From Mesostigma viride (taxonomy: Eukaryota; Streptophyta; Mesostigmatophyceae; Mesostigmatales; Mesostigmataceae), in NCBI GenBank assembly GCA_009746045.1, contig RPFO01000038.1:82875-146874 (forward strand): 64,000 nt of DNA, in the 5' to 3' direction. Each line of letters opens with the position of its first letter. Position 1 is the first letter of the stretch. The notes below the pieces were generated by a model. The model was not told the origin of the DNA and made no database searches. It saw nothing but the letters and a program-made list of their open reading frames with translations. Both the position numbers and the translations under genes were made by a program. Below are positions 1 to 13,800 of the stretch, in pieces.

Positions 1-65
1 CCTCATGAAGACTTCAGGTGTCTGATGGCATGGGTACTTGAAAGTAGGCCCATGCCGCGATGATA

Positions 66-165
66 GGAGAACAGAGAAATAGAGAGATAGAGAGACAGAG
101 AGATAGAGAGATAGAGAGACCCAGATTGATAGAGCTTGATAGACATTGATAGAGATAGAGTAATA
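66..165. repeat. AGATAG-type microsatellite in an ABC gene intron
   Basis: Irregular repeats of AGAGATAG / AGAGACAG / TAGATTGATAG. They lie to the left of the exon at 300-368, in what should be the next intron of the transporter gene. Confidence 0.7.
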
Positions 166-299
166 GAGAGAAAGCTTGGCAATTCTATTGCCCGTACTCT
201 ATGGTTTGTTATCAGCAGCCGACATAACATCACGTTATTAGCATTGCCCTTATGTAGTTGGTTATCAGCAGTCCGCACCGGTTTATGCCTCGGCTCCAC

Positions 300-3200
300 C
301 TCGAGTACACGCTGGTGATGTGCATGACGGGCGCCATCGTGGTGAATGCCAGCATCGACAGCTTCCAGCTGCCGGGGTGGGGAAGGACGCAGGGATGGAC
401 AAGATGGCCGGCGACAAAATAAATTCAAACAGTGGCGACAATGATTCTCAACGTCAAAACATAAAGTATAAACTCATGAGCATTTGGGTGGCTGCCTCGA
501 CCAGACATCCGTTTGACATGAGCTAAAATAGTTTCCTAACGACTATGCGACAGTATGAACTTTCATTAACGCATACAGAGCAAAGCAACAGATTGGAAGA
601 TTTTTCTATGGGCGACTGTGATGCAGTTGTTAGCAGTGACTACCCAACATTTGCCGGAGTGAGCCAGACCTAACCACGGGAACAGCGAGTCATCAATCGA
701 CGTCATGTCGCAGATGCCAGCACCACACAGCAACCAGGAGGTCAGCGTGACTAGCATTTTGGAAGTGCCCAGAGCTGCTGTTGTAAACATGCGCAGGCTT
801 GCTCTTCCATATTGGAAAAGTTGAAAGGAAACAAATATCATGATCGATGACGCACCTCGTGTGGAAGCAGAGCAGGAGGCCGCCCACCATCGACAGCAGG
901 TTTCGCATCATAAAGCTGAGCATCCAGCTGCAGGGCTCCGCCATGGCCGACACCTGGGTGGGTAGCAGCAGCATGGTGAGCACAGTGCAGAGGTAGGCAC
1001 AAGTTACCACCACTATAGTGCGCAGCATGATTGCCACTATTGCGTGCAGCATGATTGCCACTATAGGGTGCAGCATGATTGCCACCATAGGGTGCAGCAT
1101 GATTGCCACTATAGGGTGCAGCATGATTGCCACTATAGGGTGCAGCACGATTGCCACTATAGGGTGCAGCATGATTGCCACTATAGTGCGCAGCATGATC
1201 GCCACTACAGGGTGCAAAGCATGATTGCCACTATAGCGTGCAGCATGATACTTGCGCACGCATGCCTTGTTGAGGAGATACGCACAAGTTAAGTCATGTG
1301 TGTGTGTGTGGCAAGGGCAGGCCAAGGAATATGAAGAGACAGCATACGTCCTGTGTTGCGAACCAGGCACACAAAGCTATTGCGCGCATAAGCATACCTC
1401 CATTCCTTGGCCCTTGCATGGACCAGTTCATGTCAATCCTCAGCGGAACCTTGGAGGGGAGAACGCAACTAAGTCCCCAGGAGAGGTAAAGGCTGCCTGA
1501 AAACACAGCTTGAGAGCATCGCCAGAGAGCACAGCATCGACCACAAACTGGATGGGATAATGCCCTGACCCTGCCAAGGTGCTTCTGGGCATCGCAGTCT
1601 CTGCTGTAACAACCAGAGCCGTGCATTTGGCTCACTAAGTCCCCAAACATGCTTCCTGGAAATTAGACCCGAGCGTTCACTGCCCAATCAACACGGAAAA
1701 GCCTTGAAGGCAGCGCGGCAGCTCGTACATCATTGGTGAGCCGGGATGTGATCTCCCCCGACGTCGTGGCGTCAAAGTACGCAATGTCCTGGATGATGAC
1801 GCCCTGGGACGCCAGAAGTAGCAGCGAAAGCAAATGCAAACACAGAGCCAAGAGTTTAACGAACAGGTTAGCGCAGAGGAAGGCTTGGGGACTTGATTGT
1901 CCGAAGCATAGAGTCAATAACACACAAAAAGAGCTCTGTGTGGCTGGTCGTGAATCCTCCACTGGGCTGACCCAAGACACCCTGTTTACACTCTACACGA
2001 TTAAACAATCACAAATTTTGTTCTACTATCAACTCTAGTAGGGGGGGGGGGGGGCGGAGGGGCAATGGAAGGTGTGTGCCTGGAGCCAAGGGAGATCAAT
2101 CCTAGTAAAGCTACTATGACACCATCATCAACATTTGATATAGCTGTATGTCAGCCATGATGGTAGGGCAGCCCGATGGGGCGGCACAAAGGGGGGGGAT
2201 GAAAGGGGAGGAATACCTGGAAGAGACGGGTCTGCAGGGTCTTGAGGATCCTCTTTCCAGCAAGGGAGAAGCACAGCCCTCGGATACCGCCAAATATGCC
2301 GGACGCCGCGCTGCAAAGGCATTGACAGGAGATGGGCACACACAGGTGTTTCGCATGCAGGCCAGGGCTAGACACGGCCAATGGGTGATAGCCTTACAAG
2401 ATAAAATTGCATGGATAGACAGTAATCAGAAAACGCTGTATTACGTGCACGGTTGCATCCCAGTTACTCACCCAACATCATTAATTAATAATTATTGAGC
2501 ACGTGACCCAACATCATAGACCGGGACATCCCAGTGGGACTTACAAAGGCATGCAGACAAGGTGTCTGGCAGCATACGTAGCCTTATACGCTTAGTGAAT
2601 CGAATCAATGCCGGGTAGCGCATGGACAATGTCACGGACACCCTGTGCCCAGTGAACAAACTAGGAGCGTGCTTAGCATCCACATGCTGGGCAACACGCA
2701 GGTAGGTTCAACCTGGCTAATCTCTATGCTCAACAGCACCCTAGCAAGCGTGCCCATAAACACAAAGTAGGCCTAGTGCCCACTGCCGGATCGGACCCAC
2801 ACCTGAACGTCAGCAGCACGAGCACGTCCCGGGTGAACCCTGGGCGGTCCATCTTGATGACGCGGTCCAGGATGCCTCCCTGGGGGGTGATAAGGTGCCC
2901 CATCAACCATACGATACCAAGCTCCACACGATCGCAGGCACATCGCCATCAGTACCCGTACAACCCTTGGCTGGCATCCCCAACTGTTGGCAAGCAACGC
3001 TATCGATCTGAATGGTGAGCCAAGATGCTGACTGGATGAGCGCTCGTGTGATCCACACTGCATGTACACAGCCCCGGCCGCCAGCGCGAATAGGAAGACG
3101 CAGCGTCGCTTGCCTCTAGGTGCTGCTCAGGTCAAAGCTAACATGAAAAGCTCCCAACAAGAAGCAGATGACATGGCACCGTGACGGGGTGGGGGCCGAG

Positions 3201-6200
3201 CAGTATGGCACAAGAAATGTGCAGCCAGATGACTTGCCTTCCCAGATAACAGCCCGTATCTGTTGCCTAGACAACACACCTCTCGAGATAGTAATCACGA
3301 AGTCTAACAGGTTAGTGACCAATCCTTCAACTTTCCTGACCTTACTGTTTTTCGACGAATAAATGCTTCTTTTTTCCAAGAGTTATGCAGTTTCATGAAG
3401 GAAAAGGTGACAGTATCATTTGGTGGCAAGATGCCCTCCCACCAAAAACAGCAGGAGGTAAATTGAGTGAGGAATGATCGCAACAATGAATGCCGGCCAA
3501 ATGCCAACATCGTCGGAAATAATCAGTCCTTGTAAGCAAGTACCTATCGTATACAGTAGCAACTAGAAAAGACTTCCGAAATCACTGCAGTACCTACCGC
3601 TCACAAACGACACTGGTACAGCAACGGAAAAAGAGCTTTCTTGGGCAGCTTGTTTACCTGGTATTTCGGCAGCACCAGACCGGTGGCGGATGTCAGCAGC
3701 AAACACAAGGTGCCCACAAGGACGAGGTGCCACTCCTTCCTGGGCATTGGGGGGATGCCACGCAGACCAACAAAATATTTTACAAGTCCAAGGTAGAAAC
3801 CCTGCAGATTTTTCAATGGTGAGGGACAGCTAAGCAGCTGGCTGACCAGGCAGTGGTTAAACAAGAGCCCAGTTGCACAACACGTACCAATAGCTCAGCT
3901 TAACCGTCATAAAACAAGTAACAAGGTACCTGATAAAGGAGGGCCAACAAGCCACTATTTTGGGCAGCGAAACACCAGAAGAGGCCCGTTGTTACCTAAA
4001 GAAATGCTGAGTGGACTTGAAAAGGCAGCCCTATTTAAATATTGGCACCCAGGCAAAAGAGCCGTGAGCCAGATAAGGCAACCTTATGACATGTTAGTAA
4101 AACCTGACAGCCCCCTCACGACGTGTTTTATTGCCACCCCTGGCAGGCTAAAAATGACATGCCAACTTCTTAAGGGAGAATTTCCAGCGAAGTGTTGCCC
4201 CCAAGAAGGCGTAAGGGTGGGAAGAAGAGGCAATCAACCATGATCATGCAAAAGCCTGTCATCGGAGGAGCAAACCTTCCCTTCAGTTGTAAACATTGCT
4301 CCCCTCCACACTTGATCATGCCACAACATCGCACGAAAGGTAATCGGCTGTCGACAGGTGTACTGTGTCAAAATCCAAACAAGTGGAACCAATCCAACCT
4401 GCGAAAAGAAGAAACAATACATGATCCAGCAGTCAACAGACCTGGCCAGCGCGATGGCTCGAAATAGGTACTGGCGGCTGTTGATGTCCGACTCTGTCCT
4501 CGCACCCTGACGCAATGGAGACAAACCCAGGAATACAAGGCAGTACACGGCATTCGTCACACTGAACACTTTATCATGTCCGGTGCTCCGCACATACTGC
4601 CACAAGTTGATGCAGTGAACCAGACACACACATACACACATAGGGGCATAATTACTGCCACAAGTTGATGCAGTGAACCAGACACACACATACACACATA
4701 GGGGCATAATACTACTGTGGAGCCCATGAAACACTGTAGCACGTTTCAAGCCAACCCAGGGTTCAAACCACTGGTTGGCCACGAAACATGTGGTTCGCAA
4801 CTCATGTCATTAGTCCTGCATTTGTGAACAAGCTTACCAACCAAGCCCCGGTTTACCTTATCTCCCCGCAACTGTCCCTCTGCCTTGGATGCGCCGGGTT
4901 TGGCTGCGGCTGCGGCTGCGCTGGGTGCAGGTCCTGAGCTGGCACCTTCCGGCATCGCTGCCACCTTAGCGCGCATCATCTTCAACAGCTGCAGGGACCC
5001 AGCAGCGGATGTGATGACGCGGATGAGAGCAGAGTGAAATGAAGCAACGGAGCTGAGGAACAGACATTGAATTGAAAAAATGATGATTATTGCAGCAGCG
5101 GCATTTGCAAACCCCTTCTCGAGAAAAGCTTTGGTGTAACCTGCTTGAGCCAGGCAAGTAGACTACCCATCTACCCAGGCTTCCGTTCCCTGATAAAACT
5201 AATGCGCTGACACGCCATATGCCGACCTGGCATGCACTTAACATAAAGCCAAAGCTGCCCAGTAAGGCTTCCAGCGGAGCATGCTGGAGTCCCATAGCAA
5301 AATCCCTATGCAGTGCTCATTCCCTGGGCCTGGTTACGCGTGCACAGCGCCTGTCCTCAACAACCAGATTAAACAGCCTCCACAACAGACTTCGGAGATC
5401 TTGACTAAACCAGCATCCACAAACAGCGGCACCTTCTCCTTCATGCGCTTTGGTGGGCATTGGAGAAGTAATCCTGGCGACCTTCAGCCACACAGCGAGG
5501 CAGGGAGCCCCTTGCACTCACCTGGACATGATTGACCAGGTGCGACAGCAGTAGACTCTCCAGATTGATCCACAGCACAGTGAGCCCTGCAAGCGGCGCC
5601 GAAATGCCACATCCAGAAATGTGATGCGATGCAACCGAGACCAGCCCTTGCCAAGACAACAAGGCGCTAGCAGCAGGAAGAAGTAGCACAGCACGCAGGC
5701 AGGCAGGCTACATGGCGCACAGGACCAAGTAGGCTACTGTCATAAGATCCTCTGGGTACACCAGGGCAGCATATTGGATGAAATTGATATTGTTGCGGTG
5801 CTATTGGCTCCGAGACAGCGAAGCCAACTCGGCAGACATGCTAAGCAAAGATAGCCGAGATACCTGGCAGTGACAACAAGGCTAATCAGTCATTAACGCG
5901 ATTCAGCAATGGAGGCAACCACTAAACATGGGATGCCCTCGCCGCTCCTGACTTGGCCCATTCTTGCATCGATCTCTTGGGGTACATTGTCACCATCTGC
6001 TCTGTTCTCATGGCCCTGCTGTTCTCCCATCGACAGCCCTTCCGTTTGAAACAAGTATGCAAGAAGGCCTTGAGTGGGAACGAAGAGCAGAGCTGCTGCG
6101 TGTGCACACATATGTGTCGTCTATTTCCTGCAAGAGCCGCCAGCAGCCAACAGCCAGCTCATGCACTCCTGTGAGGGCATGGGATGCCGGCTACCCAAAC

Positions 6201-9200
6201 ACACACAGGTGTGCATGGCGAGGCACGCCAAGTCAGCAAGACAGAAGAGTGCCGGATGCCAGAAGGTTGTCAGTGCAACGCACCTCCAGATCAGCTAGAG
6301 CATGAACAGAAAGGTAAAAACTCCCTGGCTTCCTTGATGGTTACACCAACAAAGGAAAAACTGGTATCACAAGAGGAGCGAGCACAAGGAACAAACTTGG
6401 TATTTGGGATCCCACAATCTTCAGCCTCTTATTGCCCTGAGGGCTGCATGGAATGTCCTAGTGGTCTGCCAAACTATGATTATTTACTTTCCCTGCCACA
6501 CGCACCCATCAGCAGCCCCTGCATCAACTCCCACTGGAACTCAAACGTCACGCACTTGATGCCGGCATACATCTGGCAGGTGGCAGGCATGTGGGAGGCG
6601 AACAGTGACACACAGCATGACAAGGAACGGGGCATTCAAACACCAGGCAACCAAGACCCAGCAGTTGCAGGTCATAGCAGCGGTGCCAATCTGCCCGTCA
6701 TCTGGATAGGATGCCCAGAAACCAACACACACTTTGTGCTGAGAATTGGCTTACAGGCGAGGTTGGCGCACGGCCAGCCGCCAATACGGCAATAGCAGGG
6801 CAGTCCACACAGGGAACACGGCTATGCTACAGGATAGCGAAACCTACAGGAAACATCACAATCCATGGGCCTCGATTCTTTGGCTACACAAGGACCCTCG
6901 GCACGACATGCGGTACCAAGTATGCAGCCGAGGACCCACAATTCGGACATGCTGCGCATACTAAAACTGAGCGGGTCTGAAACTGCACATAAGCCATCTC
7001 AGTTTGCACTCAGTTTAGGACACGAAGATGCATCCTGGCACCGGAGGGAAAAAAAAAAAAAGAGTAAAGAGGGGAAACGAAGTTTGTCAGCAAATATCAA
7101 ATATCTGACATAGCGTGATGGCTATAATTTACCTTATGCATACTAGACACGGAAGAATGCCAGTAATCCTCCCCCCAAAACCAACCGGTCCACCAAGTTT
7201 CCTGCCTTGCCACCCTGCCACACTGCTTCTGCTAAGGGCAGGGTGGCAGGGCCCTGCCCCTGCCACCCTCCCCTCAGCCAAAGCAGCACAAGAGGGCCCA
7301 AACTCCCAGGCCTCCAGACTCCTATTTATAACACAAAAAAATCCATACCCATACTCACATCCCCGAACACCCACCCACCCATGCCAACACTTCCACCCCC
7401 GAACACCCACCCACCCATGCCAACACTTCCAACCCCACCCCACCCCCCACCCCACCCCACCCCACCCCACCCACCCACACCCCCACCCACCCCACACAAA
7501 TGCAGCCCAGGCTCCCACACTTGTCCACAGATGTGCAACCAGACATGCGCGCATAGTCCACAACACCACAACACATGAACCGCCACAAAACGCGCCCACG
7601 CCCACAGAAAACGTTCACTCCACCATCTGCACTTTTTGCTGGGCACAAGAAGGGCACCGACCTGGAACAAAGTGCACAGGATGAACGCCACCAGCAGGAT
7701 GATGTTCTTCTGCACTTCCGAGATGACAGCCGGGGGTGGGTCCACATCTTTGATGCTGGCTGCCGCACCCGTGCCAGCAGCACCGTGCCTGTCGGAGACA
7801 CCTAGCAGAGGCTCTGTGAGGCCCCCATTCGATGTCCCATTAGTGACAGGCAGCAGTGGTGGCTGTGCCCGGTTCTTTCTGGGGGTGCGCACGGCCAGTG
7901 CCGTGAGGGAGCATAATGTGGCAAGGCGGAGCAGGGAGAGGCTCAGCAGGTCCAGCGAGTCGGTCTTGAACAGGCGAAGCTGCGACCAGCCGGTGATGTG
8001 GATGCGCCAGTGATGCAGGGACAGGAAGAGCACCTGGAGGGGGGCCGTGGAGGGGATCAAAGAAAATCAGGAGAGCACAAGTTGGAGACTCGATTGGCAA
8101 CAGTCCACGACAAGATTGCCTTTTAGAAGGGTCATGCGCGTCGGGTGGAGTCGGGTGCAAAGCTGCGGACACGATCGGCCTTGAGACAAAGCGGCGTGAC
8201 CATGCATTAACGGATGCAAAGAGGGTTTAATAGCACAAATTGTAAAAGATTTTATAAAGACATATGTCAAGATTCGCCAAAAAAAAAAAACAACTTGTCA
8301 CTTTCGGAAAAAAATGGTTTTACTTCGATTACAAAAACTACGTCATGGATTCGGCTCTGCATGTGTACTCAAAAGTAATAATATGGGCGTCTCTTATCTA
8401 TCCTTGAAAATTCGTCGCCCAGCTCTAATAAGCAAGGGAATATATTTCGATCGTACACAAATGACGATGAGCCCATCTATCATGTGCCTGTTGTCGGGAG
8501 CTTATGAGGCATCTCAAGGGGAGCATGGGAGCACCCACACAGCTTAAACACTACGAATATGGGGGGGGGAGGCAGTGGAAGGGCACACAGCAATTAATTT
8601 CGTTCGGGCGGTGCGAAGCAAATGAGACTGTGCGTGGAACAGTCCACGAGAAAAGCCCTGGAAAAGAAAAACAGAAAGTCTGCGCAATACGACATAGGGA
8701 AAGCTGCGTTGAGAAGCCTTGAATGAAAGACAGATGTAGCGAAACTAATAGTAACGAGGTAGCCTAATTAGTGAGTGATGAGGGATACAACTCATGGAAG
8801 TTGCAGGACGTCAATCGAAACACGTCCCAGGTTTGGGCATGAGCAGACAATTAGGGGCAAACAACAAGCCTGTTGGCATTGAAGACATCCACACAGGTAG
8901 ATCGTCCTAGATCATGAATGCGCCAGAGAGAAGAGATGATGTACCTGACAATTAGATGGATCGAATCTACAACTAAAGTACGAGCCGGCTTTATAAAAGA
9001 TACAATCTGATAACCAATTGCTTTGATTGCCTCGTGGAACACATCTAATCCCACGAGTGTTAAACAAATTCTCTCCTTTTATTCGAATTAAAGATTGCAA
9101 AGATTGAAGTGCGTATAGTAGATATATTCCCTGCCAGTGATAGGAGGCTTGATTTGGGTATGCTCACTCCTCGTAATTCAGCGATGCATGGCTTTACCTA

Positions 9201-9422
9201 ACTTACAGCCATGAAAATTCACGCAATTAATTACGTGATTCAACCAAGAAACGCTGCACGGCAAGTTCTCACCAGCGAGGCGAGGAGGTCGATCAGGAGA
9301 ACGGATCCGAACATCAACAGGGCAAAGAAACATTTTCGTCGGACTACAGGCATATGCCTGGCCGGTGCCGCCAGGAACGGGGCATTGTAATCCGGCGCTT
9401 TCCATGTCATGGCAGGGTGCAT
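300..9422 (-). CDS. ABCB-type (TAP-like) half ABC transporter, partial, multi-exon
   Basis: Reads right to left and leaves the window at position 1, so the ATP-binding domain is not seen. Exons whose phases fit are 9422-9273 (start ATG, hydrophobic segment ending LLIDLLASL), 8033-7662, 4988-4857, 3801-3658, 2879-2803, 2310-2217, 1803-1729, 953-856 and 368-300. Further likely exons are 6572-6535, 5586-5522 and 4506-4442; joins around them are unresolved. Exons from 2879 leftwards give a continuous ABC transmembrane domain: GIFGGIRGLCFSLAGKRI, then YFDATTSGEITSRLTND (the family's FD-x-T-x-S-GE-x-x-SRL-x-ND motif), then SWKLSMLAFTTMAPVM. By family, such half-transporters dimerise and pump peptides or small molecules across organelle membranes; the substrate is unknown. 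The N-terminal region (first about 175 residues) adds several membrane segments. Head-to-head with the TRAPPC12-like gene. Confidence 0.8.
1018..1250. repeat. 24-bp minisatellite, about 9 copies, intronic
   Basis: Tandem copies of a 24-bp unit containing GCAGCATGATTGCCACTATA, with a few substitutions (for example GATCGCCACTACA near 1196) and one spacing slip near 1215. It lies between transporter exons 1803-1729 and 953-856. Because 24 is a multiple of three it creates open frames on both strands, but it is not coding. Confidence 0.85.
4596..4711. repeat. Tandem duplication, 58-bp unit x2
   Basis: Two nearly identical copies, 4596-4653 and 4654-4711, each containing CTGCCACAAGTTGATGCAGT and an ACACACATACACACATA tract. 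Lies in the transporter intron next to the exon at 4506-4442. Confidence 0.8.
7350..7500. repeat. C/A-rich repeat with a 36-bp unit
   Basis: Two copies of a 36-bp unit (CCGAACACCCACCCACCCATGC...) run into a CCCCACC tract. It is intronic in the transporter gene, between exon 8033-7662 and the next exon to the left. Long open frames here are compositional. Confidence 0.75.
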
Positions 9423-10888
9423 CGCGTGATATCACGTCGAACGCAAACTATTGCAAAAGGCCAACTGTGGCAACAACTACACTAGCGTAATTGGTCGCGT
9501 ATACTCAGAAAGTCAGCCTCCATGGCCTGGCCACGCAATTTAGGGCATGGTGGTCAATCGGCGGAGAAATAATAATTGCCTGATGCCTCCATTGGGGCTA
9601 GAAATAAGATAAGTGCCATCGGCGGTCACAAGCGCTCGGCAAGGTGCCACGAGGCAGACGAAGAAGTCACATCCGTATGAGAAACCTTGTCAGGTCATAC
9701 GGCTCCCGCACATGATTCTCCAGTCGTGGTGGGAAAGCCTCGTAGCCTTTCACTGCCGTCAGGTGTTCCTACTTCATTGGCCGGACGGGCTCTCTGCCTC
9801 CCTTCACGCTCTTTAACGTGCCTTCCTGACGCGTCGAAGAGAGGGGAATCGGGGACGACATGAGACGAGTCAGACGACGTTGCGAGCAACGAGAATACTG
9901 GAATGGCATAAAGCCTGACGCCTGTATCAAACTACCAAGAAAATGAACAGAATGACTTCGGCGATGTCGTAGGGCGAATGCAAGTGGATGTCTACGGAAT
10001 GACAGAAGTGCGATGAATATTTGGGATGCGGAAATGGACCAGGATGTTGACAGCTTTATGACATTAATAGCATTATTCCAGGAATCTATATGTCTATCAG
10101 AGCGACTGGCATGAAGGGGCCTGCGTGTATACGTTTGTGGGCATAAGTGCTTTTGTAGTAGGAATTGGACCAATATTTTTTTCTTTGAAACATTCTTTGT
10201 ATCACCAGGCACTGCAGTAAGCTGTTTGTAAGAAATGGAGGCGAAGTACCAGATGGTACGAAGCAACACGATATCAATATCAGAGGAGCCTGCATCAGTT
10301 TCATTTTGGCCTTTTGCTGTATCGGCTCCGCCTTCATTCCGGCGGGTACTAACGGAGGAGGCGGCAAACTCTATAGAAGGTATAAGGAAGCCTCAAATGT
10401 ACCATATCGCGTTGATATGGACAGTTCAAGGATGTGCACTCCGTGTGCTGTTGTTCAAGGTTTTCCCGACATTGCCGCTGTTATTGCCAACGTTTTCTGC
10501 CCGGTATTTTTTTCTCGGTTGAGAGCGTCGCTCCGCACGCTGTCAATGTGCAACAACCACGTTCCCGCTGGTACTGGTGCCGGTTTTCTTCTTGCGTTCC
10601 TACATCATTTGTCGGACAAGACAGGCTAGCAGTACTCTGTTGCAACCCCTGAAACAGCCACACGGAATCATGCCTTTGATAACGCTTCTTCTCCACAGTG
10701 GCATATTCCAGGAGTGGCGGCCATGCTCCCTTCATACGGTGTATCCAAAAACGCACAGCAGTTCATGCGTTTCGCGCATCCTGGAGCAATGACCTTGGTT
10801 GCAGTGTTTTTACAAGTACTTATCGGGTGTGTGCTGCTATTGTCACCCATCATCTGTTGTGTACTGCTGTTGTCGTCACGCATTGCAG
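9423..10888. other. Divergent intergenic region
   Basis: Lies between the transporter start on the minus strand and the first certain TRAPPC12-like exon on the plus strand. It should hold both promoters. Short open frames near 10,235-10,630 could contain an upstream TRAPPC12 exon, but I could not find one with convincing homology and splice sites. Confidence 0.4.
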
Positions 10889-10899
10889 GTCTCTATGTC

Positions 10900-13800
10900 A
10901 TGGCACGGGAAGGGTCCTGGAGGAAAGTCGTGGAAACCTCCAGAAAACTGTGCGAGGGCCGGGACGCTTACGAGGTGAGTAGCTGCTGCGAAGAACGCAC
11001 CATAACATGTTCTAGGAGGAGATTCTCATATCATATAAGGAAAACAGCTCATCGTAGAAATAGCAAAATATTAGTAATAAGAATATATTCTGGACGAAAC
11101 AGTATGCTCAAGGAGACACGTGAAGGGGCCGAAAGAGGTTTAAGGCAGGTCAGGGAAAGATGTGCACAACAAAATTGGGAAACGACAATGAGCATTCTTT
11201 TGTACTTGAGCAGGCGTCCTCTGCTATGTAGCAGCTGATGGCCATGCCCCCCTTGGCCCTCCTGCTGGATTTCTTGGCATAGGCCCGTGATCCAACAGTG
11301 CGCCAACTAGTCATGAAGGCTCTCCCACCCTCGACGTCTGGCACATGAGAAGTACACGATTGCTGCGTTTTGGAAGAACTTTGTGCTCTTGTAATTAGCG
11401 AGCCAAACTATCTATTGTCACGTCCTGAGAAAAGCTACTATCGGTCCGAAATTTTTTTTTTGGAGATTTTGGCATGGTGCACGCAAGGGACCTATGGCAT
11501 GACGCCGAATGCCGTTGGCCTCTCTAGTCATGCAGCCTGCGTCTGTTATTCGCCGTTGGTGTCACTTCTGCGCCCGCTATCACTGCTGCCGTATGCAACC
11601 CATTGCACCGCTGCTAGTAGTACTTTCCCAGCCAACACCTGCTCCTACCTCCTAACCCCTCATGAACCAGTACATGTGCCACTCGTGACCTCACTGCTCG
11701 GCCCACCCCACCCACAGGTGCTGCCCATGATCACCTATCGTGTGCTGGCATTGATGAAACTCGGCCAGTACGGTGCCGCCGCTGATGAACTGTCCGCACT
11801 GGGCGACCTGGATGCAAGCAATCTTCACCATGAGGCCCACACGGAGTTGGCCGACTTGGGGGGGATCGAGGGGGTCATGGGGGGGGGCGCGCCCAAGGGG
11901 AGGGAAGCTGGGGGCATCGCAGGCCTCGTGGGCACCGGCACCACGGCCAAAGTGTTGGGGGGAGCCGGCGTTGACAGCTTACTGTCCGCGGCATCGAATG
12001 CGGCGGCGACTCACTTCCGTGCGGGGTCAGCAGTCCCCTTTGCGCTGCGGCTGCTGCATGCACAGCTGCCGCACCGGCTGGGCCAGTCGAGCTTGTCGCT
12101 CGATCGGTTGTGTGAGCTGCTGGCGAGGACCACGCGCAAGGTGGGTGCCAAGTGGCAACTGGGTGAGTGGCAGGTGGCGGTAGGGAGGGCACTGTAGGGC
12201 ATCGGGTTGGGATGTGGACATGTTGGAGCGTATAGGGATGAGGGAGAGGAAGTGGAAGTAGTGGGTTTAAAGAAAGTAGCAGAATGGAATGTGGGTGCAT
12301 GTGCATGGGGAGGATGGGCGTGGTGGAATGAGGAGTTGATTTCAGGTTGAAGGGTTGGTGTTGGCGCCAGTGCGACGTCAGGCAGCGAGCTTGGTTGTCT
12401 ACTGGTGGGTTGGAAGTTGAAGCTGGTGAGTTGAGGGGCTGCCTGTTTTGCTTGCGATTGCAGGTGAGGGCTAGAGCGAGGTGGTGGGAAGTGCAGCCTC
12501 TAGTTGCATGCAGCTGACGTGATAATGTTTGCTGCATGTGACATGAAACTGCTGTGACATGATAATCACAGCATGATGGCCTGCCTGGTTGCTCATCCGC
12601 TTGTGACAGCTGTCCGTCGTCCGCGTGCCAGGCATTCCCTTGCAGCTGATGCCTCATTCTTTGGCGCAATATGACAGATTAATCCGTGTGGCGGCCGTCC
12701 CCTGTTCCTTGTGCTCAATAGTCAGCACCAGACACATCTGCTGACATCCTGTTTTCTTCCCCGGTCGATCCACGCTCTGTTGCATGACAGGTGGATTCGT
12801 TGGCGGCCGTCTCGCTACCGGCAAGCGAGATTGTGAGTTGAGGCATTGCCTCGATGTTGGGTGCCCACTCATCCCTCCTCATTGGCGCTTCACACCCTAC
12901 GCTTAGCTTGCAAGTGGCGTTGAATTAGCTGCTTCTATTGCCTGCTTTTTTCACCCCATGCGCATGACAAACTTTCGGTCACAGTGTCTTCCCTGGTTTT
13001 TCTCTGTGCATGGGATCTTTCATGGGATGTATTAGATGGCCACAGTATGCATGAAGTGCTGGTGTGATCTCATCTCTAGATCGATGCTTCTGATGACGGT
13101 TTTACACGTCTGTACCGTTGCTCCGCGCTCCCGCCATCCCATGTGGGCCATCCCAGGTACAGCACCGGACCACATTTGGAGAGGAAACACCCGCGGCGCC
13201 TGATCCCGCCGACCTTCTCTGGGGCTTTGGCGCCGGGGTCCCCGTGGCCCCACCCCCAGCACCGGTCGCCCGGCCCTCCCCTCCACGGACAACCACCGGT
13301 GGGGGGGGAGGTGCCGCCAGCGGTGCCCCACCAGCCGCGCCTCCCCCCTCTTACGAGCTCGAGCTCTGGCAGATGCGGCAGGAAGTGCTGGTGTTCTCGC
13401 TCGTCACGCTGCACCTACAGCTGAGGCAGTATTCGTCGGCGCTTCGATGGGTGCACTGGCTGCTGAAGCGCAGGGGGGGCGCCGCGTCCCCGCTTGCGCC
13501 GCACCTACTAGCGCAGGCCGGATACATCCAGCTGTTGCTGGGGGAGATCGGTGGCGCGCGCAAGCTGTTCCAGGTGGGTGGGGATCTGCGGGGAGGCAGG
13601 GCTTTGATTGTTGAGCAATATGGTCGTTGTTGGAACGTACCATGGGCTGCGCCAGGCATGGGTGCAACGAAAAGTAGAGAACAGCAGAGACCAAGAGCGT
13701 GGGTCGGGTGGGGCCCAGGGATAAACGTATGGAACAACCACAACCATGCAACCATGCGTATGAGTATGGCTGATGGCCATGAGGGCGCTTGCCTGAAGGC

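Noticed and set aside
693-1370. 225-codon minus-strand frame with MLHPIVAI repeats
   Set aside because: Only 953-856 is a supported exon (transporter membrane segment); the repeat part is a 24-bp intronic minisatellite.
11875-12669. 264-codon minus-strand open frame
   Set aside because: It is the complement of a GC-rich TRAPPC12 exon and its intron; the plus-strand reading has homology and splice sites.
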